A DNA stretch of 64,000 bases from Rebecca billardiae RCC1528 (lineage: Eukaryota; Haptophyta): contig OZ251245.1 in the NCBI GenBank assembly GCA_965240325.2, forward strand, positions 1,054,001 to 1,118,000. The letters are read 5' to 3'. Position 1 is the first letter of the stretch, and each line of letters opens with the position of its first letter. Below are positions 9,699 through 19,188 of the stretch, piece after piece. The position numbers were made by a program, and so were the translations under genes. The notes beneath the pieces were generated by a model that did not search any database, had not been told where the DNA came from, and worked only from the letters and a program-made list of their open reading frames with translations.

Positions 9699-10952
9699 AT
9701 GGGGCCGCCCCGATGGTGGCTCCGCCTGTCCGCGTGCGCATTGCTGGCGGGGATGGCGTGCTCGGCGGGGGCGCCCGGCAACGCGTCGGCGCCCGGCGGC
9801 AGCGTGCCGCTCCTCCCCGCCACGGTGCACATCGGCCCGTATAAGACGGGCTCGAGCGCCCTGCAGTTTGCGATGCGCGATGGCGGGCGACTGCGGCGGC
9901 TCGCCGAGGTGGAGGACGGCCTCGACGCTGCGAGGCTGTCCGTTGGGTTGCTTGGCGGGCACTTAGCGCTCGCCGCCGTGCTGTGGCACAGGCACAGCGA
10001 CGAGACCCTCGCCGGGCCGCGCGCGCCGGCCGCCTGGCGCGAGTTTGTGCGCGCCGTCGAGTCGGCGAGCGAGGCGCGGCGCGCGCTTCTCCTCTCCTCC
10101 GAGACCTTCTGCGACGAGCGCACGCAGCCGCGGCCGCTGCTGGCCGCGCTCGCGCCGGCCTTCGACGTGCGCGTGGTCGTCGTGTACCGCCGCGTCTTCG
10201 ACTGGCTCGTGTCCATGCACCAGCAGCTGTACCGCACGGACGGCTGGACGCTCACCAGAGTCATGGACGTGGCCCGCGCCGCGCGCAACCACCGCACGCT
10301 CGGCGCGTGGCTTAACGCCGGGGGCAAGTGGGACAGCGCGCGGGGGGCGTTCAGGCAAGCGTGGGCGCGCACCGGGTACGACGCGTGGAGCCGCGCCGGT
10401 GCGCGCGTCACCGTGCTCAACGTGCACCAGGGCGCCGAGGCGCCGCTGCTGCAGCAGTTTGTGTGCGGCCCAATGCGCGCGCCGGTCGCGTGCGCGTGGC
10501 TGCGCGAGAGCGCTGAGGGCCGGGCGATCGCGCGCCGGCGCGAGAACGCCGGCGAGTCGGTCGAGCGCCGCTACGTGGCGGACATTGCCTTCGCCGCCGT
10601 GCAGGCGGGCCAGGTGCCCTCCGCCGCGCTCGAGCGCAACGTCACCAACACGACGCACTTCATCGACCGGCTGCTCGACGCGCGGCGGCGCGCAGGCGCG
10701 GTGGGCGCAGGCGATCTGCCGCTCGCGTGCGCGTCCGAGGCCGAGCTCGAGTGGGTGTGGCAGCTGAGCGTTCGCGAGGAGGCGCGGCTCGTGCCTGAGT
10801 GGCACGACGCCGCCCGGCTGCGCGGCGCGTACGAGGCGGCGCTCAACTCGACGGCCTTCTGCTGGGCGGACACGGCCGTGGCGCTACGAAAGGGTGGCGC
10901 GTGGCTCGCTGCCCTCCGTGGCCGTGCCGTCGGCGCATCGCCAGAACGATAA
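9699..10952 (+). CDS. Sulfotransferase-like Golgi/secretory enzyme
   Basis: Predicted 417-aa PAPS-dependent sulfotransferase. After an N-terminal hydrophobic signal-anchor (RLSACALLAGMACSAG) the 5'-phosphosulfate loop is visible as HIGPYKTGSSALQ, about 45 residues in. A 3'-phosphate-binding motif follows as YRRVFDWLVSMHQQLYR. This order and spacing fit carbohydrate-type sulfotransferases of algae and bacteria. It would move sulfate from PAPS onto a glycan or other acceptor in the Golgi lumen; the substrate cannot be read from sequence. Sequons (NVTNTT) agree with a luminal domain. An upstream in-frame ATG at 9660 adds 13 residues, but the start at 9699 places the hydrophobic anchor directly at the N-terminus. 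Confidence 0.8.
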   Translation: MGPPRWWLRLSACALLAGMACSAGAPGNASAPGGSVPLLPATVHIGPYKTGSSALQFAMRDGGRLRRLAEVEDGLDAARLSVGLLGGHLALAAVLWHRHSDETLAGPRAPAAWREFVRAVESASEARRALLLSSETFCDERTQPRPLLAALAPAFDVRVVVVYRRVFDWLVSMHQQLYRTDGWTLTRVMDVARAARNHRTLGAWLNAGGKWDSARGAFRQAWARTGYDAWSRAGARVTVLNVHQGAEAPLLQQFVCGPMRAPVACAWLRESAEGRAIARRRENAGESVERRYVADIAFAAVQAGQVPSAALERNVTNTTHFIDRLLDARRRAGAVGAGDLPLACASEAELEWVWQLSVREEARLVPEWHDAARLRGAYEAALNSTAFCWADTAVALRKGGAWLAALRGRAVGASPER

Positions 10953-11221
10953 TAGCCTGACACTGAGTCAGCGCGATGTATGGATCCGCGGTCCGCGGAT
11001 CATAAACGCGTATGGGCACTGCCACCGCGCATGTGCTGACACTGCTGCTGATGCTGGTCCCTTCCTCGGTGACGCGCGTGGCGAGAGCGAGGAGTCCTGC
11101 TTATTGAGTTATGCTCATGAGGGCTGGTGCGTGGTAAAAATATTTTCCTGATTTCGTTCCGGTTCCGAGGCAGCGTTTCTGGCAAGTTTACTAGCGCTCG
11201 CGCCCGCACGATGGCGGCCTG

Positions 11222-12681
11222 ATGAATGCTTGGTGTCGAGCATTGACGACCATCGTGCTCGCGTTCACGGCGCCCGCGCGGTCGATGGAGCTCTGGCTGG
11301 ACTGCCGCCGAGCAGCCCCCGCCCCGACGCCGTCCGCACCCACGGCTCGCCCCCCGAGTGTCGAGCTGCTGCGCACCAGCTCCGCGTTCGATCGGCTCGT
11401 CGTGAACGCGGGCGAGCATGTCGACGAGCGCGAGCTCGGCGGCGCGTCGGTGCTGGAGGTGGCGTCGAGCGCCGACGGCGCGGGTGGCGCGGGTGGGGCG
11501 TGCAGGCTCGTGGACGCCGCGTCGCGCGCGCTCCTCGGCGCCTCCGTGCCCTGCCACTCGCCGGACGACCAGGGCCACGCGCTCGCTCTCGTCGGCTCTG
11601 TCGCGTGGCTGCATGTGGACGCAGGTCGAACGGGCTTCCCGTTCATCTCAAGCGAGAACCTGCTCGGCGCGGCGGAGGGGACGGGGACGCAGGTCGCCGT
11701 CACAGTCTCCTCCGCCGCGGACGTGCCGGGCCTCGCCTTCGCCCTCGAGCGGGGCGTCGACGCGCTCGTGTGCCCGCGCGACGCGAGCGCCGCGCTGCTC
11801 GAGGCGCTGCAGATCGCCAAGGCGCAGCGGCTCGAGCGCGCGGAGGCGGCGGCGGGCGGCGAGCAGCGCGCCGGCGCGGGGGACGGCGCGGGGGCGGGGG
11901 CGCTCGCGCTCGAGCCGGCGCGCGTCACCGCCGTCGTCGACGGCGGCGTCGCCGACCGCGTCGCCGTCGACTTCACGCGACTGCTGGCGGCAGAGGAGGG
12001 CTGCTTGGTGGGCTCGTCCGCCAAGGCGCTGGCGTTCGTGCACGGCGAGACGGTGCAGTCCGGCTTCGTGCCGCCGCGGCCGTTCCGGTGCAACGCCGGG
12101 CCCGTCCATGCGTGTACGCGCGCGCGCGCGCGCCCTGCCCGTGCGCCCCGCGCGCGCGCGCACGCCCGCGCCTGACCGCGCCGCCGCGCCGCGCTGCGAC
12201 GCCGCTGGCGGCGGCCGCAGACGTGCGGATGGCGGACGGCAGCTGCAAGTACCTGAGCGAGCTGTGCGCTGGCGACCGCGTCCTCATCGCGAGCGTGGCG
12301 GGCGGTGCGCCGGCGGAGGCGACCGTTGGGCGGTGCAAGGTCGAGCCCCGGCCCACCCTGCGCGTGGAGTTTGCGGCAGCAGCGGCTGCAGCGGACGCGC
12401 AAGGCGTGGCCGCGGCCGGGGCGGGCGCGGGCGCGGCGGCGGGGGGCGGGGGGCGGCGGGGGCAGCTCTTCCTGCAGCAGGCCGAGACGGTGCGCCTGGG
12501 GACCACGCAGGCTGGCGCTGGCGACGAGAGCCAGCAGCCTTCGACGGCGCCGCGAGCAGAGGCCATCACGGCCGGGCTGCCCGTGACCGCTGCGCGGCCG
12601 GGCGACACGATCCTCGTGCGATGGGCGGACAAGGGAACGCACGTGGGCAAAGACATCGCCGCACGTGTGAGCGAGCGCTGA
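11222..12681 (+). CDS. 3-dehydroquinate synthase II (archaeal/plant-type DHQS), probably organelle-targeted
   Basis: Exons 11222-12113 and 12221-12681 give about 450 aa; the 107-bp intron (GTACGC...CGCAG, phase 1) restores GPVHAYVRMADGSCKYLSEL. The C-terminal half shows the signature order of the archaeal-type 3-dehydroquinate synthase family: SGFVPPRPFRCNAGPVHAY, KYLSEL, a GRCKVEPRP segment, QLFLQQAETVRL, and a final PVTAARPGDTILVRW. In archaea the enzyme oxidatively deaminates and cyclises 2-amino-3,7-dideoxy-threo-hept-6-ulosonate to 3-dehydroquinate for aromatic amino acids; plants carry a homologue of unclear substrate. The N-terminus (MNAWCRALTTIVLAFTAPAR) looks like a signal/transit peptide, so plastid import is plausible. 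An Ala/Gly-rich insert (about residue 390 of the frame) is unusual. Confidence 0.85.
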
Positions 12682-13101
12682 TGTGACGTGTTCAGCATCA
12701 TCGTCATACAGCTGTGCAGCAGAGTGTGCGCTGATCAATGCCGGACGCGCGACAGACACACTGCTAGCAGTCAATTTGGCGGTTTCGGGTTAGTGAATAG
12801 CTAGTGCTCAATAATCAATATATGATTAGCAGATACATCATCATCAGCTCAATAATTAAATGACGATGCACATCATTGCAGTATTGCACTGACACTGATC
12901 GAGGATGGTACGCTGTCAGACACCTCGCGGAACACCTGCCCCGCCATTGTGATTGTCACCGCCGCTGCGCCTGCAGTCCTCGGACTGCGTGGCACCGTGG
13001 CAGTGCATCGCGCGGCGGTGCGTAGTTCTGCCAGGGGAGAGAGGTGAGGAGGTTCTGCGGTGCATTCCGGACTACTGCGACCCAATAAAGATCAGGTGCA
13101 T
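12682..13101. other. Intergenic, AT-richer spacer before foldback element
   Basis: Between the dehydroquinate synthase stop and the foldback element. AT-rich around 12770-12880. No gene is supported. Confidence 0.55.
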
Positions 13102-13122
13102 CTAATCTCCCGTAACGGTCGA

Positions 13123-13147
13123 GCACCCCTCGCTAGGCGAGGGGTGC
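13123..13147. repeat. Perfect 11-bp hairpin inside left arm
   Basis: GCACCCCTCGC and GCGAGGGGTGC flank a 3-base loop. It is absent from the right arm, so it was added or lost after the arms formed. Confidence 0.85.
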
Positions 13148-13527
13148 GGCGGAAACGACAGTGGAAACCCGGGGACTTTGTCCCCGCGCCCCTATCGCGG
13201 GCTCTGGCGCGCGAACGCTTTGTCACTACTGGATCCCCGAGGTGGAGAGCGGCGCTCCGTGCACCAACAAAGACATCCCCAGCCGCATGTTGCCACTCGA
13301 CACCTCGTCTCGCCTCGCGCGGAGCCAACTTGTGGTGTGCGGGAGCCACCCGTAGCACACTGGGCCGTGTAGCGACGCGCGTGGCGGGTCAACAGTGCAT
13401 CGCGAAGGCGTCGCACGCGCAATCCGTTGAGTACATACTCATGTCTGTCCCATGGCACGTCGTGCGCCGCCGCGTGCGCCGATGCACTCCCGACTCGCGA
13501 CGCGCCGCGTGCAGCACAGCCTGTGCT

Positions 13528-13585
13528 TCGGGTAGCTCCCGCACACCACAAGTTGGCTCCGCGCGAAGCGAGACGAGGTGTCGAC
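13528..13585 (+). repeat. Third copy of the arm sub-repeat in the foldback spacer
   Basis: A block containing CCGCACACCACAAGTTGG and GAGACGAGGTGTCGA occurs here, again at about 13707-13760 in the same orientation, and inverted at about 13300-13355. The spacer therefore contains a direct copy of part of the right arm. Confidence 0.8.
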
Positions 13586-14071
13586 AGGCGGTGCATGACG
13601 TGCCATGGGACAGACATGAGTATGTACTCAACGGATTGCGCGTGCGACGCCTTCGCGATGCACTGTTGACCCGCCACACGCGTCGCTACACGGCCCAGTG
13701 TGCTACGGGTGGCTCCCGCACACCACAAGTTGGCTCCGCGCGAGGCGAGACGAGGTGTCGAGTGGCAACATGCGGCTGGGGATGTCTTTGTTGGTGCACG
13801 GAGCGCCTATCTCCGGCTCGGAATCCAGTAGTGACAAAGCGTTCGCGCGCCAGAGCCCGCGATAGGGGCGCGGGGACAAAGTCCCCGGGTTGCCACTGTC
13901 CTTTCTGTTGGCAGAGCGACCCGCCGGCCGTTACAGGGCCATTAGAAGGCGGTGAATAAAGATTGTGGTGATACACGGTAGGTACCGTAGTAGTGTAACG
14001 ACCGAAGAAACTGCTGGCCGGCCGGCCGGCACTGAACAGGCGAAGACGTGGACTGAGCTGCCGCCGGCCTG

Positions 14072-15688
14072 ATGCTGTCCGTCCTCATCCTCGCGCTGCC
14101 GGTGCTCGCCCTCCGCCCCGGCGCGCCGGCGCCGCTCGGCCGCGCGCGCTCGGCCGTGTGCGTGCACGCTGGTGGCACGCTCCAGCCCAGGCCCACGGCG
14201 CCGCGCTCCTTCGACGGGCTTCGCCCGTTGGTCGAGTCGTTGCCCGCGGAGGCGGAGCTGCCCGGCATGATCGTCTTCGACCTGGACAACACGCTGTGGA
14301 CGCCGGAGCTGTACACGCTGCGTCGGCTGAAGGGGTACGCGGACGCCTCGCCCCCCGGCCCGACCGCCTGGCGAGACGTCTGGCTCGTCGACGGCGCGGC
14401 CGACGTGCTGCACGAGCTCGCGACCAGCGAGCGCTGGCAGGCGGCGGGCACGGTCCTGGCGGTCGCGTCGCGCACGACGAAGGGGCCGTGGGCGCGCTCG
14501 CTGCTGGCGCAGTTCGAGGTGCCCGGCGTCCCGCGCACCAACGGCCGCGCGCCCACCCTCGACGCCCTCCTGCCCTTCAAGCAGATCCGCCGCGGCGACA
14601 AGAGCGCGCACGTGCGCGCGCTCTCGGCCGAGTCGGGCGTTCCGTGCGAACGCATGCTTTTCTTCGATGACGCGCGCGGCGGGCGGTACGGCAACTGCGA
14701 GCCGGTGGCGCGGTTGGGCGTGCTCGCCGTGCACACGCCGCAGGGGCTCACGCGCGAGCTCTTCGCGCTCGGGCTCGCCGAGTACGCGCGGCGGCGGCAC
14801 CGCGGCCTGCCGACCGGCGGTGTGCTGCCTCAGCTGGCGGAGGGCGAGGAGACGGAGGCGGCCGGGGCGGGCGCGGGCGGCGTGGCGGGCGAGGCGCACG
14901 TTGCGGAGGCGAGGCTGTGGGGCGCGGACCCGGCGGAGGGCGTCGTGCGCAGCTGGCTCGAGGACCGCGGCTTCGGCTTCGTCCGCCTCGGCCGCGCCGA
15001 CATCTTCTTCCATTCCTCCGCGATCGTGGGCGGCGCCGAGCCGGCGCCGCGGCCGGGCGAGCGCGTGCGCGTGCGCGTGCGCGACGCGGCCGACGGGCGG
15101 CGCGAGTGCGAGCGCGTCGAGCGCGTGGAGCCGGGCGGCGGCGCGCGGCCGACGGGCGTGCCGACGGTGCGGATGCGCTGCTTCTCGATGAACATGCCCT
15201 TCGCCGCGCTCCTTGGCCACGGGTACAAGTCGCTCGAGACGCGCAACGGCACCATGTTTGCGCAGGGCGCGCGGCCGGGCGAGCGGCTGCTGCTGCACGT
15301 CGGCCGCCGGATCTACCCGGACGGCGGCGCGCACAAGGAGCTGATGCGCGCGCACGGCGCGAGCGAGGCGGAGATCCGCGAGCTCACCTCGCTGCCGCAC
15401 GGCTTTGGCCGCGGCCAGATCGTCGCCGTGCTCGAGCTCGGCGAGACGCAGCTCATGTCGGACGAGCGCGCGCGCTGCGCCCCCGAGGTCGAGCGCAGGG
15501 TCGTGGCGACCGGCCAGGCGATGGGCCGGTACCTGACGGAGGTGGTGCGCGCCGAGTGGCTGGAAGAGCCCGTGCCGATGCGCGGGCAGCCGGGGATCTT
15601 CGACGTCGAGATCCCGGCCGCGGCACTGCCCGATGGCTGGCGCGCCGCCGCCGCCGACACTGGCGGCGGCAGCAGAGCTAGCAGATGA
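14072..15688 (+). CDS. MDP1: Triple fusion: MDP-1-type HAD phosphatase, cold-shock domain, ASCH-like domain
   Basis: Single-exon 538-aa protein with an N-terminal hydrophobic/transit-like segment (MLSVLILALPVLAL). Residues about 62-245 match magnesium-dependent phosphatase-1 of the HAD superfamily: catalytic IVFDLDNTLW (Asp70 and Asp72), LAVASRTT, the conserved Lys in FKQIRRGDKS, and MLFFDDARGG. Residues about 289-345 form a cold-shock/S1-like nucleic-acid-binding domain with GFGFVRL and DIFFHSSAI as RNP motifs. Residues about 365-520 resemble an ASCH/PUA-like domain: MRCFSMNMPFAALLGHGYK followed by ETRNG and GERLLLHVGRRIY. MDP-1 acts on small phosphorylated substrates; CSD and ASCH bind RNA. 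The architecture implies a phosphatase working on or near RNA, possibly in an organelle. The frame runs unbroken through all three domains. Confidence 0.87.
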   Translation: MLSVLILALPVLALRPGAPAPLGRARSAVCVHAGGTLQPRPTAPRSFDGLRPLVESLPAEAELPGMIVFDLDNTLWTPELYTLRRLKGYADASPPGPTAWRDVWLVDGAADVLHELATSERWQAAGTVLAVASRTTKGPWARSLLAQFEVPGVPRTNGRAPTLDALLPFKQIRRGDKSAHVRALSAESGVPCERMLFFDDARGGRYGNCEPVARLGVLAVHTPQGLTRELFALGLAEYARRRHRGLPTGGVLPQLAEGEETEAAGAGAGGVAGEAHVAEARLWGADPAEGVVRSWLEDRGFGFVRLGRADIFFHSSAIVGGAEPAPRPGERVRVRVRDAADGRRECERVERVEPGGGARPTGVPTVRMRCFSMNMPFAALLGHGYKSLETRNGTMFAQGARPGERLLLHVGRRIYPDGGAHKELMRAHGASEAEIRELTSLPHGFGRGQIVAVLELGETQLMSDERARCAPEVERRVVATGQAMGRYLTEVVRAEWLEEPVPMRGQPGIFDVEIPAAALPDGWRAAAADTGGGSRASR

Positions 15689-17026
15689 CGCGCCACCGCG
15701 CCCCACCACGATGATCGGTGCACGATGACGGGCCGTCCGGCCCAGATGGCGGCAACGCCGGTGACGGCGGTGTTGAGGATGCCGTGCCCCGCCGGTGGCC
15801 GTGGCGGTGGCGTGGCGCGATCGGGCCGTCCGCCGCGGTGGGAAACACGGTACGGTGGCCGCGATGCGCGCCCGCGTCCGTGTCACTTGTTGCGGGTCTC
15901 GAGCCAGCGCCGTTGTGGCTTTGTGCAACCACTGCTGTGACTAGCACAGTACGTGCCACTGGGCGCAGGAATTTCGGGTGGGGGGTTTCTTTTCCGAATA
16001 TGTCGGTGATGCCGTCAGAGCACCACCAACCTCTGCCGCTGGCGGCTGCGCTGACAGCGCCGGCGCTGGGCGGCAGCCGGAGCCGGCGATACGGGCGCCG
16101 ACTCGGCGCGCACTCCTGCGGTAGCTGCGTGACCGCGAAGGCGGGTGCGCGTGGTTGAGCGCGGCTGAAGAGCAGCCATTTGCGTCGTTCCGCTGCGCGC
16201 CGTTCGGAGTCACTGCATCCGTCGCGCCTCAGGCAATCGCGTGCGCCGCAACAACAAGCAGGAAGTCGTGCGCATTACATCCGGGCCTCACAGCCGTGCT
16301 CCGGGACACACTCTGCCACTGCACGCGAGTGCCGCAAGCCGAGCGGCGCCTCGGCGTCCGGCACTAAGTTATGGTTATTGCACTACTGGGCATGCAATGA
16401 TGCCCAGGTATTACAGTTTATGCACGCGTCATCGCTCGTCACAGTACGACGCTGCCTGGCATGCGCATGCGGTGCACGGGTCACACAGCCGTCAAATTAA
16501 TTAAAGGCACGATCGAGCATCCGAGTGCCATCCGACGGCCGCAGCTGTCGCCGTCGGCCATCGTCACATCGTCGGCGCCACGGCTACTCGACGGCGCGGC
16601 TCCGGGACTGGCTTGAGTCCGTGTGAGCCACTTGGCGCGGAAAGTAACTGACTAGCTGAATGCGCCCTTCTGGATAGTCGGATGTAGCAGTGAGCACGTG
16701 CCCGCGTGAAAGGAGCGCGCGCCATTCCGGCACCGGACGCGGCGTCGGGGCTGGATGCTCACGTCTTGGGCAGGCTGACGATGCTGCCTTCCGTCTGTCA
16801 CACGATTCCGCGCGATGCCAGTCGGGCCACCGCGAGCCTCCTGCCGGCCCCGCGTCAGGGGGCCGTCCGCCACGGCGCCAGTGGCCAGTTCAGGCCGCCA
16901 CCGTACTAGGCCCGGAGTCAGACCGTTGTCAGCACCTTGTCCTTAGTGACCCGTACCGAGTACCGTACTCCGTAGAGTCAGACAATCAGTCAGTCGGACC
17001 GTACTCCGTAGTCGTACAGGCCGGTA
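15689..17026. other. Intergenic region, no supported gene
   Basis: About 1.3 kb between the phosphatase fusion gene and the MITE-like element. Several short frames exist but none has protein-like composition or a domain. Its end (16950-17025) carries short direct repeats of CCGTACTCCGTAG. Confidence 0.5.
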
Positions 17027-17542
17027 CAGGCAATCGCGGGCAATAAGAAGTCAGAGATCTCACGGCTAGTCTCGGTTTCTTAGCCGTTCGGTAGCCCGAG
17101 CGCCTACGGAGTCTCAGTTTCTTAGCTAGGTCCGCCCGCCGCGCAGGCGCGGCCGGGGGCGCCGCAGGGGGGCAGAGCCCCCCGCTGAGGGCTTTAGGCC
17201 CGGCCGGCGAGGCCGAAGAAAAATTTGGGCCATCATTTTGGAGCAAATCTGACATGATGTTGCATGGAGGCTGCGGTGCACTGGCCAGGAGTCAGTCATC
17301 AGGAGAAGTCTGGACTTGGCCTGTCGTACTCGTACGGTCGCGGGGCCGCGCGCCGCGTCCCACGGGCCGACTGCGCCTCGGCGGACCACTCGTCAGCCGC
17401 GACGACGTAGTCCCGGTTTCTTAGTGTGACTATATGCGTATAGCGAACCAGCCAATCGCTAGTCTCAGTTTCTAGGCCAGATCCGCAGATAGCAAGCCCC
17501 AGTTTCTTAACGTGACAGCTCCTTATTGCCCGCGATTGCCTG
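17027..17542. mobile_element. MITE-like element with TA target duplication, 516 bp
   Basis: The ends are inverted: CAGGCAATCGCGGGCAATAA at 17027 and its reverse complement ending at 17542, with imperfect pairing continuing inward (GAAACTGAGACTAG-like blocks). Both ends are flanked by TA (17025-17026 and 17543-17544), as expected for a Tc1/mariner-type target duplication. No transposase is encoded. Internally there are several copies of CAGTTTCTTAG-like sequence. Confidence 0.78.
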
Positions 17543-17660
17543 TAGTCCAGTAGTACGCGTAGTACGCCATTGACACGGGTACGGCAGCAGGCGCCATCAC
17601 TGCGCCAGTACTGCGCGCACGGCCTGCGCCAGAGCCCTGCGCTGCTGGCTCGAGATCCAT

Positions 17661-18971
17661 TCAAAACTTGACCCGGTACACGGCAATCGGCTCGCCGTAG
17701 TCCGTGTGCCCCAATACGCGCACCCGCTCGATCACGCCCCGGGAGACGAGCTGCTCGGCGACGCCGGGCCACTTGACCATCAAGTCGAGCGAGAGGATGA
17801 ACTCCTCCCGCTTGAGGCCCGACTTGGAGTAGCCCCTGTCCGGTGTGGAGATGGGTGTCCAGCCCTGGTTGGCGTAGTCACCTGGCCCTGCGCCGAGCGC
17901 TATGCACCGCTCGCGCAGAACGGCGGCGCCGAGGTGGTCGCTGTACAGCGCCCAGACCGCCAGCTCGCCCTGGCTGTGGTTGTTGACCTGCTTGTTCAGC
18001 CGCACGGGCAGAGCCACCCGCCGCACGTCCACCTCCAGCGCCACCTGGTTGCGCATCCAGCTCGCGCCGGGCATGAACACGACGCCGGGGCCGAAGGCGC
18101 CGGGGGCCACCGCCAGGCGCTGCGCCGCGCCCGCATCCAGCCCGCGCAGCTCGGCGAGCTGCGCGCGGAACGCGCTCACCAGGCTGGTGACGGCCTGGCG
18201 CGAGGCCGCGTCCGCGAGCGCGGGCACGTCCACGCCCGGCTGTGAGAGCTTGTGCAGCGTGTCCACGTCCTCCTCGGCGAGCTCGAGCGGCTTGAGCAAG
18301 CACGCGTGGAAGCTGGGGTCCTTGGCTGCGTGCGCGAGCGTCTGCCCGTTGCTCCTGACAATGGCCCCGAGCTCGCGCACGCGCGAGCGCACGAGGCACG
18401 ACGCCGCGAGCGCGCGCCGGTACAAGCTCCGCACCAGCTCGGCGCCGCCGATCATCGCCGCGCCTCGGAACGCGTCGCCCGCGTCGTCCAGCGCGCGCAC
18501 GTACCACGGCTCGGCCGCACTCCCGGTCAGAGTCGACGCGTGGCCGAGCGCGCACGCTGCGAGGTTGAGGAAGAATGTGGTGCTGGTGCCCAACGTGTGG
18601 CCCGACCGAACGAGGTGCCGCTGCGCATCACATGCCTTGTGCGCGGCTTCGTACTTGCCCGCGGCGTGGAGCCGCGCGGCGCTGTCCAGAGCGGACGCGA
18701 GCTCGGGGATGCTCTCGAAGCCCACGGCAAGCGGCAGCTCGGCCCACTCGCGGTCGACAAGCTCGGAAGCCGCAGGAACAGGGGCACCGCCCGCCGCGCT
18801 CGAAGCGCCTGCCGGTGGCGCCGCGCTCTCGGCGCGCCGTGGCGACGGCGTGTGCCCGAGGCACTCCATACAGCGTCGCTCAGCCACCCGCTTCTTCATC
18901 TGCTTGTTCGTGAACGCCTCCGCGGGCAGTGTGCGCGCGCACGCCGCGCAAACCACGCCGGCCATCGACAT
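17661..18971 (-). CDS. Stc1-like zinc-finger protein
   Basis: Single-exon 436-aa protein. Residues 8-37 have C-x2-C-x22-C-x2-C spacing in CAACARTLPAEAFTNKQM then RRCMECL, with the LP-x3-F core typical of the Stc1/LIM-like zinc-binding domain. In fission yeast Stc1 links RNAi to heterochromatin; the domain also occurs widely in fungal and algal proteins of other function, so no RNAi role is claimed. After a Pro/Ala linker, residues about 75-260 are helical and TPR-like in composition (LDSAARLHAAGKYEAAHKA). The final 150 residues form a globular domain I do not recognise (RNQVALEVDVRRVALPVRLN; RVRVLGHTDYGEPIAVYRVKF). The second Met (residue 3) is an alternative start. It lies 217 bp downstream of the U-box gene on the same strand. 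Confidence 0.78.
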   Translation of the reverse strand: MSMAGVVCAACARTLPAEAFTNKQMKKRVAERRCMECLGHTPSPRRAESAAPPAGASSAAGGAPVPAASELVDREWAELPLAVGFESIPELASALDSAARLHAAGKYEAAHKACDAQRHLVRSGHTLGTSTTFFLNLAACALGHASTLTGSAAEPWYVRALDDAGDAFRGAAMIGGAELVRSLYRRALAASCLVRSRVRELGAIVRSNGQTLAHAAKDPSFHACLLKPLELAEEDVDTLHKLSQPGVDVPALADAASRQAVTSLVSAFRAQLAELRGLDAGAAQRLAVAPGAFGPGVVFMPGASWMRNQVALEVDVRRVALPVRLNKQVNNHSQGELAVWALYSDHLGAAVLRERCIALGAGPGDYANQGWTPISTPDRGYSKSGLKREEFILSLDLMVKWPGVAEQLVSRGVIERVRVLGHTDYGEPIAVYRVKF

Positions 18972-19188
18972 CCTTCCCGACGGCGACGAGGTTATTACTT
19001 ACTTGCGCGCTGTATTCGAAGAACTCTACGCGTTCTCATTGTCAGGATCATCATCAGAAGTGAGCAGTGTGACATGGCTTAGTCAACTCACACTCGCAAC
19101 ACTGAACACACGCGACGACGATACTCAGTCTGCTGACGCTATGCGTGCGCACACACGACGATGGCACGGGCCACGGCGTGGCGGTACG

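Larger units (their letters stand above)
13102..13945. mobile_element. Foldback (long inverted repeat) element, 844 bp
   Basis: The left arm (13102-13461) and right arm (13597-13945) are near-complete reverse complements around a 135-bp spacer, so a single strand would fold into a hairpin of about 350 bp. The outer ends are CTAATCTCCCGTAACGG and, inverted, CTAATGGCCCTGTAACGG. The arms hold matching blocks such as CGGGGACTTTGTCCCCG and TGTCTGTCCCATGGCACGTC. No transposase frame exists, so it is best seen as a non-autonomous foldback or MITE-like element. The left end carries an extra small hairpin that the right end lacks. Confidence 0.85.

Noticed and set aside
13060-13976. Long frames across the foldback element
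   Set aside because: They read both arms of the palindrome and so encode mirror-related text on both strands. This is a structural by-product.
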